Source of the DNA: Neoceratodus forsteri
Lineage: Eukaryota > Chordata > Ceratodontiformes > Ceratodontidae
Assembly: GCA_016271365.2 (NCBI GenBank)
Contig: CM057459.1
Location: 493,967,501-494,031,500 of the forward strand
Reading direction: 5' to 3'
DNA length: 64,000 nt
Made by a program: the position numbers and the translations under genes. Shown here one piece after another: positions 55,601 to 64,000 of this stretch (the stretch's first letter is position 1; each line of letters starts with the position of its first letter). A model generated the notes under the pieces. The model had not been told where the DNA came from. It ran no database searches and worked only from the letters and a program-made list of their open reading frames with translations.

Positions 55601-57325
55601 GCGGAACGCAGGGTAATACTGGTTGCAACTCTGACAGTTCTCCTTAACAGATCACTGGAAACAGGTGTGGTTCTGGAGGACTGGAAGAAGGCAGACGTAG
55701 ACCCACTACACAAAAGTGGTAGCAGGGAGGAGGCTGGCAATTATAGGCCAGTCAGCCTGACATCAGTGGTGGGAAAGATAATGGAATCACTGCTGAAGGA
55801 AAGGATTGTGGAATATCTTGAATCCAGTGGGTTACAAGACCCTAGGCAGCATGGTTTCATAGGGGGAGGTCATGTCAATATTAGGCAGATAGATTTCTTT
55901 GACTGGGTGACCAAGGAGCTAGAACAAGCTGGAGCACTGGATGTGGCCTACCTATACTTCCGTAAGGCATTTGACACCGTTCCACATATACATCTAGTAA
56001 ACAAGCTGGGTAGCTTAGGAGTGGGTTTAAAGATGGTAAGCTGGATAAGAAATTGGTTAGAAGATAGGTGACAGAGGGTGTTGGTAAATGGAGTTCACAC
56101 CAAGGAAGAGAGTGTGACCAGCAGGGTGCCTCAGGGATCAGTGCTGGAACTGCTCCTCTTTAATGTCTTTATAAGTGATATTGCAGATGAGCTGGAAGGG
56201 AAGGTCTGCCGCTTTGCAAATGCCACCAAAATCTGTAATAGGGTAGACATTCTGGTGGGGGGGAGGGAAGGATGAGCACAGACCTGAGAAAACTGGAATA
56301 GTGGTCAAGGGTATGACAGCTGAGTTTCAATGTGAAAAAGTGCAAAATAATATACTTAGGGCACAGAAACCCAGGGGTAGAGTACAAAATGGGTGGAGTG
56401 GTATTGACAGCCACCAAGCAGGAAAGAGACCTAGGGTAATCATAAAGGTGGTCAGGTAGTGTGACAAGGCAGTAGGGAAGAAAGCCAAGTGGGGAGGGGT
56501 ATCAGCAGCAGAAAGAGGGAGGTACTGTTGCCTCTGTATGGATTGCTGGTAAGACCCCACTTGGAGTACTGTGTCAAGTTTTGGAGACCACATTTCTGGA
56601 AAGACATAGAGTGCAGGCAGCCCAGAGGAGCGCAACTAAAATGGTGCAGGGTCTGCATCAAAAGCCATATGAGGAGAGATTAAAGGATCTCAATATGTGC
56701 ACCCTGGAACAGAGCAGGGAGAGGGGAGATATGATAGAGACCTTTAAATACCTCATGGGGGTAAATAAGGTACTGGAAGGGAATATTTTTCAAAGGAAAC
56801 GGTGCTCAAGAACAATGGGACATGCTATAAAGCAGGAGGGGGTAGATTCAGGGGAGTATAGCGCAGTGGTTTAAGGCTTTGAGCTGAAAATCTGGTGACA
56901 TCCAGCAGACCAGACCTGGGTTTGAACCCCACAGCTTCCACTTGCATACTGTGTGACCCTGAGCAAGTCACTTAACTTCCCTGTTTTCCCAGGTCGCACC
57001 TGTAAAAAAGCTTTCAGCTTAGTGTGCTAGTCCTGGTTAAATAACTAACAAAAAAAAAACAGATGTGAGGAAGTACTTCTTTACAGGAAGAGTGGTGGAT
57101 TTCTGGAAGAACCATCCAGCTGAGGTGGTGGGGGCAAAAACAGTGGCTGGGTCCAAGAATCCATAGGATAGGCACAATGAATCATAATGGAAAGGAAGGG
57201 GGGAGTGAGAAAGAGCCGTAGATCGGGCACGGTCTGCCATAATAGTGTAGGTAGGGAGAAATGGGCAGATTGGATGGGCCAAGGGGTACTTATCTGCATT
57301 CAAATTCTGTGTTATAGCATGGAAC
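55601..57325 (+). mobile_element. CR1-clade LINE, 5'-truncated, best preserved copy (copy 4)
   Basis: The frame to 56071 is open for about 150 LINE codons: TVLLNRSLETGVVLEDWKKA, DPLHKSGSREEAGNYRPVSL, TSVVGKIMESLLKERIVEYL, FFDWVTKELEQAG, DVAYLYFRKAFDTVPH (motif A as YFRKAFD, D kept) and SWIRNWLEDR. The next frame, 56078-56275, has SRVPQGSVLELLLFNVFISD and FANATKICNRVD, so the catalytic FADD is FANA. The post-RT region continues to [18 protein letters not shown] sequence ([20 protein letters not shown], 56640-56700). A CORE-SINE interrupts it at 56851. The 3' end is near 57320. Confidence 0.9.
56851..57060 (+). mobile_element. CORE-SINE (MIR-like), copy 2, nested in a LINE
   Basis: The tRNA-like head has A box TATAGCGCAGTGGTTTAAGG and B box GGGTTTGAACCCC (56921-56933). 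The core reads ACTGTGTGACCCTGAGCAAG then TCACTTAACTTCC. An A9 tail ends at 57059. LINE sequence from GGTAGATTCA to AGATGTGAGGAAGTACTT continues across it, as at 44085-44110 where no SINE is present. This gives an empty-site comparison. A target duplication was not clear. Confidence 0.9.
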
Positions 57326-58544
57326 AGAATAGGAGATTTTCTTGGTTTCAGAACATTTTTTTCCATTTTCTGAGTTATTGAAGCTTGAAAGTTTGTGCAT
57401 GCATGGACCGTTTGTTCAGTTTAAAAAAAATTGATGAAAAATGGAAAACATTTTTCCCTGAGTTAAAGTTGATCATAAACAAAAACTTTAAAAGCCGAAA
57501 ACATAAAAAAATACTTAACTCTAAAGGTTGATGGTCATGTGGTTTGTCAGAAGAGAGTCTAATGAGTAGAGCTGTGTGAAATGCAGAATTCTGTTGGTGA
57601 AATTCATGTGGAATATGAATTCCGCTTCCAAAATACTCTGTGGAATTTCAGATTTTTCAGAATTCCAAAAAGCATCTCTGTGTAAACTGTGGAAATATTT
57701 TCTCCAGAAGGTGTAAACCACAAAATCATTTTCCATAGACTGTGGAAAAAGATTCTGTGATTTATGTTAATCACAGCTTACTAACCTGCAAAAACCATTC
57801 CACTTTCAAAATTTTGGAATTATGTTACCAATGGAATTCTGTGGAATGCTCTGAAATTAGGTAGAATTCCATTACCTCTCAATTTAAAAATCCAATGCAG
57901 CACTACTAATGAGACATCTGAACTGACTTTCAAAACCAAATTAATTGCAGTTACTATTTTAATAGTAGTAGGGTTGGTAAGACATGGCAAAAATACACCA
58001 AAATAAAAATAGCTGCAAACATGACTGAAAAACAGAAAAATACAAGTTTTTTTTTTCACTTTGTGAGTTACTTGGGGAATAAAAGCTGTCACAAAATGTT
58101 TTACATCCAACATGAATAAAATATTTAAAGCCACAAAACATTATAACAGTCACGAGCATGTCTGAAAAAAGCATTGTGTGCATTTCACAATATAGTCAAA
58201 GCCATGCACAAAACAGTATAGAGAACAATATGTCTCATCTCCTGCTTTGCACAACACCTATCGGGCCCATTGCAAAGAAAGTAATGACTGACCTGAGGGG
58301 CATTACATGAAGTAGAAAAGTTGTGGGGCACAGCTCTGGACTAGTAGCTTGAAGCAGCAGACCCATGGGGCATGGTCCTGGACTTGTAGTTTGTCCTTTG
58401 CTCATGAGGTTTGGGATGTGGGGAGAGGGATGGGTATAAGGATTTAAAAACCCTAGCTCCACATTTCCCTCCTTTTTTGGTTTTGTAACCCTAACTTATG
58501 CATTAACATATTTGTTTTGTAATGAATATATACAATGTCCCAGA
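57326..58544. other. Unassigned AT-rich stretch with GAATTCTGTGGAATT-like words
   Basis: Between 57570 and 57860 words such as TGGAATTC, GGAATTTCAGA and TGTGGAAA recur irregularly. No unit length is clear. Nothing coding was recognised. Confidence 0.35.
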
Positions 58545-58984
58545 TATTCAGACTGCACCAGGCAGTGGCGCAAGCCTGGGTGCAGCGCAACTGGGATGCG
58601 CCGGGGCCAGGACCAGGTGATATTCAATGGTAATGCACCATGGCGCGGCATCACTGAATATGGCAAGGTTGGCACACATACTGTGCATGGCGCAGTGGCA
58701 CTGCGCCGCTGCAAGCCACAGTTAGGGAGCACGGGGATGCGCCAGCACAAGTGCAGTTGCGCTAGGTGCATCACCCGTGATACTCAGCCAGGGGCATGCA
58801 AATGAGGCCATAATATATGCAAGGTGCAAATGGGTCCATTTGCATGTCATTATGCCCCATTTGCATGCCTAGCGCAGGGCAGCCCAGCAACTTGCACCTG
58901 GCACCTTGTACAGCATGACGTGGGCAGTGGGGATCCCGGGGCATCCCCTGCCCTGTAGCCGCGATCACACAGTATATGTTAAGA
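58545..58984. repeat. GC-rich hairpin block upstream of tRNA-Glu-like array 2
   Basis: GATATTCAATG pairs with CACTGAATAT across about 45 bp (58619-58662), and GTGGCGCAAGC/GCAGTGGCACTGCGCC-like words recur in both orientations. It may be the body of a foldback element of which the following tandem repeat is part. The boundaries are not resolved. Confidence 0.5.
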
Positions 58985-59205
58985 AATGCATCCCTGGTAG
59001 TCTAGTGCCCCCTGTGTCCCCAATTCTCCAGACATAAAAGCCATGACCATCCCTGGTGGTCTAGTGGTCCCCCCTCCCACCCGAGTCCCCAATCAATGTC
59101 AGTATGAGTGTCCCTGGTGGTCTAGTGGCCCCCCCACCCATTGCTGTGATCACGGTAAAACCCCATAACGAAATACCCTGGTGATCCAGTGGCACTACCA
59201 CCCAC
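58985..59205 (+). repeat. Tandem repeat built on a tRNA-Glu-like 17-mer, array 2
   Basis: TCCCTGGTGGTCTAGTGG and variants begin near 58990, 59049, 59110 and 59176, about 60 bp apart. Each is followed by a run of C and a CCCAATT- or TCACGG-type phrase with ATAAAA or GTAAAA. The core matches arrays 1 and 3 and the tRNA-Glu-like relic at 42366. Confidence 0.8.
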
Positions 59206-59924
59206 ACAGAGCCCCTTGCCCACCCTGCTCCCCCCATCAGTGGGTGGCAGCATCCTGCCTGCATACCACCTGGCCGCCCATCGAATGACAGGTACAGTAT
59301 GGGCTGTAAGCTCATTGGTCCCCAGTGTGGACTCATGGGCTTGCAGGGCATACTGTGCTAGACAGTCCCAAATCTGTGAATGAAGTCTGAAAGGAGGTTT
59401 GGGAGAGAGAGAGGCTGAGAGGTAAGAGGGGAGAGTGTGAAATCAGAATTTAGCAAGTGAGAAGGCACAGTGGATATGTTGTCTGTCAGCTAGGGAAGGA
59501 GAGAGATTGGTAGAGGCTGCAGTGATGGGTGTGTGGGGGACTATCAATAGCAAAATGGCTGAAGGGTTAAAAACGAGTGTCCAGCCTGGCAAAGGAAGAT
59601 TTGGGATGTGTCCATGAGGAAGGGTACAAATTAGCCTACCCTGAAACTATGAAGTCAATTGGCCCCCAAATGGTCAAGTTATGGCCAACAGTTGAAAAAT
59701 AGGAAACAGTTCTTCCTATGCAATGTAACTAAAGAGAATAAAACATCAAGCGCCTTCTTTGTTTGGCCACTATACTTTTCTATACTTAACACTGTTTTGT
59801 TTTTTGCCCTCCCCTACAGCCTACATGAAAAGGAACTGTTGCCCCAAACTTGCAGGGGACATGTGTCATATCCTAAGGTAGTGCCTTTGACAGGTTTGGT
59901 GAAAAAATATCAATGGGTTTCAGA
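59206..59924. other. Unassigned stretch
   Basis: Nothing recognised apart from purine-rich sequence near 59400-59500. Confidence 0.4.
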
Positions 59925-60510
59925 GTTATCAGGTTTTCAGGGTTGGGGCCTGAGATCCTCCACTGATCGTGCCCTAGACATCCCTCGTGTCCGAACTAAC
60001 TATGGCAAGCGCTCCATTAGGTACACTGCCCCACATTTATGGAATATTCTCCCTGTCGACTTGGCTAATTGTTGTACTATTCAGGGTTTCAAGCCAGGCC
60101 TGAAAGTATACCTACTCTGTGACTGTAACCGCTAGCCCGGAACTTAGTCTTGGTGGCTAAAACTTGCTTGTCCCATGGCAGCCAGCCTACAGGGTGGTAA
60201 TATATCCTGCATATTGCTGTGTCCACTTCTCCCCTAAAGCACTGTAGGTTAAGATGTCATATGTCTGATTTATTTGCTATGTTATTATGTGTATGTAACT
60301 GACATGCTCTGTAATGTACTCTATACCTTATCCAATGTATGCTCCAGCTAGTGTGTACTCCTACCAATGTATGTACTACTGTGTACTCCTGCCAATATAT
60401 GTAATTATTGCCTGTAACTAATCCCGGTCACTCCTGAAAAAGGGACTTCTGGTCTCAGTGAGCTTACCCGGTTATCAAAATCTAAATAAACAAATAAATA
60501 AATTAAATTT
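59925..60510 (+). mobile_element. CR1-superfamily LINE, 3' end, related to the 27.6-31.4 kb element
   Basis: The frame ends with ALDIPRVRTNYGKRSIRYTA, PHLWNILPVDLANCC and FKPGLKVYLLCDCNR, then a stop at 60135. This is the terminal RT-LINE block (APxLWNxLP...FKxxLKxxLL). The 3' region ends CCCGGTTATCAAAATCTAAA with an (AAAT)n-type tail at 60482-60510, resembling the CCTGGTAAAACTTTTAAAT tail at 31360-31391. It is a 5'-truncated insertion. Confidence 0.8.
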
Positions 60511-60944
60511 TAGTATTTTCCAACTTGCGCAGAAGGGGTTTTGAGATAACTTTTTGTGGTGAAAGTAAAATTTTGATGAGCGTTTTGCTTTCACGCCACT
60601 TGTTTGGCACAGCACCAAACATTTTTTTGTGCCATGCCAACTGCCATCTTGTTGATTATTTGCACAAACTGACAAGCGTGGAAAATAAATAAAAATGCTG
60701 GGACTGTAATAAACAAACCTCAGAACCTAGCTAAACATGACCCATTTAGCTAGATTCTGATGCTTATTTTTTTTAAATGCTGCTAAAAAAATACCTTTTC
60801 TGGACACCCAAAATCCCAGGTGCCCAGCTTAGCAAGAGGAGTGCTTCCCCAGTGTTCTCTGTATGAAAACACTAGGAATTACTTGACTTCTGCAGCCACA
60901 GCTGAAGACATACTGCCAGCTGTAGTGCTAGCTGTGAGCCTCCC
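60511..60944. other. Unassigned stretch
   Basis: Nothing recognised before tRNA-Glu-like array 3. Confidence 0.4.
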
Positions 60945-61130
60945 TTTTCCCTGGTGTGTAGTGGCACCACCCCACTCGCTGATCGCTGTACACATAAAAA
61001 AATGTTATTCCCTGGTGTCTAGTGGTCTAGTGGCACCCCCCACCCTCCGAGTACTGTCCCCTAATTTTAATTACACTCCCTGGTGTCTAGTGGCACCCCC
61101 CACCCTCTGATCACCATCCCTGTTATTCTT
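60945..61130 (+). repeat. Tandem repeat built on a tRNA-Glu-like core, array 3
   Basis: TCCCTGGTGTGTAGTGGCAC, TCCCTGGTGTCTAGTGG and again TCCCTGGTGTCTAGTGGCAC begin near 60948, 61010 and 61077, about 65 bp apart, each followed by CCCCCCACCCTC-type sequence. The unit is one or two bases shorter in the core than in arrays 1 and 2. It directly adjoins FBX copy 4. Confidence 0.8.
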
Positions 61131-61537
61131 AATATGTTAGCCACCCCCCACCCAAGCTGTGTGGGACTCTGGAGATCCCACCCGCAGTGTCCCAAAATAT
61201 TTATGTAGTGTAAGCCTGTAAAAAAGAAAACAGTCCCCTGAAGTTTTTTTTTTTCACACCTGAAAAAAAAGAAAATGGTCCCTCATTGTCCTCTCTGTCC
61301 CCGTCCCATCCCCATCCCGACCCCACCACTGAGCACCCACCACCACACACACCCCCTACCCTATACTTACCACTGGAAGTCGTAGGCTGTCATCTTCTTT
61401 GGACTGAGACACATCTGCACTCTTCAAAGCCAAACTGTGAACTGAGGAATCAAGGTAAGTGCCGTATAAAGTATTTCAATGGTGTTTCAAACTTATCTTC
61501 ATAACTTTGCCATTTTTAGGAATTTGTTTACCAAAAG

Positions 61538-61975
61538 GACCACTAAACTAATCCCACGAGTAAGAGGGTTGCTGTATCCAGACAGACTGCAAGCACTTAA
61601 TCTTTATGCCCTACAATTATGAAAAGACAGAGGTGACATACTAAGGTTATTCAACATCCTGCGTGACCCAGATCTTGTTAAAGAATGCAATATAATAAAA
61701 GCATCTAAACTAACGAATTTAAGATGCCACAACAAACAGCTTTGTATTCCTTGGGCATCAACAAACAAAAGGAAAAATTACTTTACAATAAGGGCTTGTA
61801 AACTGTGAAATTCACTTTCCCAGAACATAGTAGATATCAGTGACTTCTGTAAGTTTAAAAAAGAACTGGATATGCTCCTTCTTGGTAATAATGGCTAATC
61901 CAACCCACATTGTATGGGGAAGGCAGTCTCAATGGGCCTGGTTCTACCTTCTGCCTTAAAACACTGAGTAACACC
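61538..61975 (+). mobile_element. CR1-clade LINE, 3' fragment nested in FBX copy 4
   Basis: The translation with a few stops is TKLIPRVRGLLYPDRLQALN, LYALQL, KDRGDILRLFNILRDPDLVK, LRCHNKQLCIPWASTNKRKN, YFTIRACKL then NSLSQNIVDISDFCKFKKEL and DMLLLGNNG. This is the post-RT end of CR1-clade proteins: RGxxYxxRLxxLxLxxLxxRRxRGDLIxxFKIL ... RxxFFTxRxxxxWNSLP ... FKxxLDxxL. FBX sequence is collinear on both sides, so it is an insertion and younger than FBX. No long single frame remains. Confidence 0.85.
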
Positions 61976-63274
61976 GAGTAAATTTTCAACGTGGTCTTTT
62001 TGGGACTCCACCTCATGAACACTGGCACTGTCATTTTGTTAATCGGGCCTGGATGGTGATTTGGCAGTTGCTGTGCAAAATCACCTGTCAGGACTGAATA
62101 ATGAAATTTCACCACCAGTGTCCATGAGGTGGGGTCCCAAAATGGCCATTTAATTGGTGAAAAATTTCCTAAAATGGACGAATTGTGCGCATTTGTTGAC
62201 ATTTTTCTACGCACATGCATAACTTTGGTAATTTTCAATATTTTGACTCCAAATTTTCAAAATAGCCATTTTTTCACACCATCTCATGAAGAGTACAGCT
62301 GTCATTTTTCACATTCTGTCCAAAATGTGTTTTCACACCTGTGGCATGGAATGGCATTTTGGCACGGATTTGAACATTTTCATCTATGGGGTTTATGAAG
62401 AGAAGTCATAAGAAGACTATGTTGAAAGTTTGGAGTCAAATTATAAAAAAATGCCAACGTTATGACCATTCATTGCAATTTCACTATGCCCACTCGTAAC
62501 TTTGGAAATTTTTTATATTTTGACCCCAGATTTTCAACTTAGCCTTCCTATTGCCCCACCTCATGTATGTCATAGGTGTCATTTTTGAAATCCTGCCCAA
62601 AATGTGTTTCACTCTTGTGGCATGGAATGGAATTGCAGTTGCACAGAATTACGTTTTGGTGGGGATTCAGAAATTTTCTGTATTTGGTACATGAGATGAG
62701 GTGATACGATGGCTATGCTGATACAGGGTAATTCGGTTACTGTTGTCCTATGTTGGAATCGCAGGGCCCAGAGGGCTTTGTGCTCCACATCTACAGTACA
62801 TAGATGTATGCATCTACGAAGGGATGGGTGAACAGGGCCCAGTGGGCCTTGCGATCCCACAGGCAAATAAGGATACGATTATACTATCTCAAAACACAAG
62901 AAAATAAATTGCAAAAAAAATGCATTAATGCCCTTAGTTAGAGATAAAGTAACAAAAGTAGAGAAATGTGGCATTAGGGTTTTCAAATCTAACACCCGAC
63001 ACCCACCCTGCACAAACCAACAGGCGTCAGGGGTGTGCCTTTAGGTCATCAGCCCTAACGCTCACCCATTCTCTTATACTGTACCCATCTCAGCTTATTT
63101 ACTTATGTAATAGGATGAGCATTAGTGCTGATGAACCAAAGGAACACCCGATGCCTGTTGGTGTGTGCAGGGTGGGTGTGTGGGGGTGTTAGCTTTTGAG
63201 GCAATGACACATTTCCCTACTTTTGTGGCTGTCCTAACTAGAGCAGTAATGTAGTTTTGCAATATACATATATA

Positions 63275-63642
63275 TGCAAAACTGTTAATGCATCATTTAG
63301 AGTTAAACACAAAAGTCGGAAATGAGACCTTTAGGGTTACACCCCTTCGTGGACCCTCCCATCTTCCCAAGATTGACAGATGACAGGGTGTGTCATTGGG
63401 GTTGTGAGGGCTAAATGTCACCCCATTCCATGTGTAATCATATTCACAAGCCACAGTAAAGAAGAATGGGGTGACATTTAGATCTCCCATCCCAATGACA
63501 CCATCATCTGTCAATCTCGGGAGAATGGGAGGTCCACGAGGGGAGGGCAGCCTCAAAGGTCTCATTACCGACTCTTTGTGTTTAACCCTAAATGATGCAT
63601 TAACAAAGTTTTTTGCATAGAATTTCCTTACTTTTTGAGAAA
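63275..63642. repeat. Long inverted repeat with ~160-bp arms
   Basis: The left arm (63275-63430) has GTTAATGCATCATTTAGAGT, AATGAGACCTTTAGG, ATTGACAGATGA and TGTCACCCCATTC. The right arm (63466-63642) has their complements in reverse order. The ends carry TGCAAAA/TTTTGCA. The arms are roughly 80-85% similar by eye. It follows the FBX tail palindrome and could be part of FBX copy 4 or a separate MITE nested beside it. Confidence 0.85.
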
Positions 63643-63665
63643 GAATAGAAACGTAGAAAGTCACG

Positions 63666-63704
63666 CAAGTTGGTGGGAGCATGGGGCCCTCCCACCAACT
63701 TGCA
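63666..63704. repeat. Perfect 15-bp-stem hairpin
   Basis: GCAAGTTGGTGGGAG pairs exactly with CTCCCACCAACTTGC across a 9-base loop. A second, looser copy, GCTCCCACCAGCTTG, lies at 63799-63813. A stem this perfect amid decayed sequence suggests recent origin or conversion. Confidence 0.85.
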
Positions 63705-64000
63705 AATTGCTGACTAACATAACAGTACAAGTACTGAATATCATATGTATTGTTGGGAGCACATATGGGTGGAAGTGTGGGGCCCTTTGAGTCCCACGCT
63801 CCCACCAGCTTGAAACAAAACAAAGTTTCATTCATTGGAGTGGCATAATTCCACACCTGTTTACATGTCAGACACCTAACCACTGAAAATTACCTCCATG
63901 GCAGTAAGGCTAGGTACCCTATAAATGTGAAGCCACTACCACAATGGAAAACACTATACATAAAACATAAAGTGTGTCATGCAATATGTCCACAGCAAAT

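Larger units (their letters stand above)
61140..63850 (+). mobile_element. Composite foldback element FBX, copy 4, with nested LINE fragment
   Basis: A decayed hairpin lies at 61150-61190 and the donor-bounded module at 61362-61460 (TATACTTACC on the left, AAGGTAAGTGCC on the right). A LINE fragment at 61538-61975 interrupts the palindrome, which resumes at 61978-62150. Decayed ~297-bp units follow to about 62640. Additional palindromes follow: 62715-62870, 62985-63190 (homologous to the tails of copies 1 and 3) and 63275-63642. The terminus seen in the other copies is not present before the window ends, so the right edge is uncertain. Confidence 0.7.

Noticed and set aside
57520..58183. Minus-strand frames as a membrane protein
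   Set aside because: AT-rich sequence yields chance hydrophobic frames. Neither has a family resemblance.

Overview
This window comes from a large, repeat-rich vertebrate genome. There are no operons, ribosome binding sites or dense genes. Instead there are vertebrate-type transposons: CR1-clade and L2-type LINEs, a Penelope-like element, a DIRS tyrosine-recombinase retrotransposon, tRNA-derived SINEs (one with a MIR/CORE-type centre), foldback elements and satellites. Intact DIRS and Penelope relics beside CR1/L2 and CORE-SINEs fit an amphibian, lungfish or non-avian reptile better than a bird or placental mammal, but the sequence alone does not settle the species. I found no exon of a host gene that I could defend. 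Nearly every open reading frame is a decayed transposon fragment or an accident of repeats.

Layout. 0.3-5 kb: a SINE with target-site duplications, a 2.4 kb CR1-like LINE, a second SINE copy and a short foldback. 5.5-13.7 kb: two copies of an unclassified repeat (R1), one broken by an L2 fragment and the other by a GC-rich palindrome. 13.7-17 kb: a Penelope-like element cut in two by a composite foldback element, here called FBX. 18.5-19.2 kb: a minisatellite. 21.7-25.1 kb: a minus-strand DIRS element with recognisable gag, RT, RNase H and tyrosine recombinase remains and a TA-flanked MITE inside it. 26.1-31.4 kb: an 85-bp tandem repeat upstream of a plus-strand LINE that encodes a 2A-like peptide, endonuclease and RT. 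32-36.5 kb: small tandem repeats, a LINE 3' end and a SINE. 37-41.7 kb: a minus-strand FBX copy that contains an 18-unit, ~142-bp satellite. 42.3-44.4 kb: a tRNA-Glu-like relic and a LINE. 46-50 kb: SINEs and a minus-strand LINE carrying a nested SINE. 50.2-51.9 kb: two more tandem arrays. 53.2-55 kb and 61.1-63.9 kb: two further FBX copies. 55.6-57.3 kb: the best preserved CR1-like LINE, with a nested CORE-SINE.

How the parts relate. The region is a stack of nested insertions, so relative ages can be read: FBX is younger than the Penelope-like element it splits, a LINE fragment is younger than FBX copy 4, and SINEs are younger than the LINEs they interrupt. All LINE, DIRS and Penelope copies carry stops, frameshifts or altered catalytic residues, so none looks active.

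The most unusual object is FBX. It combines a cluster of short hairpins whose stems covary, a conserved ~90-bp module bounded by divergent splice-donor-like sites, tandem ~297-bp units that are themselves inverted repeats, and a shared terminus. I do not recognise it as a named family.
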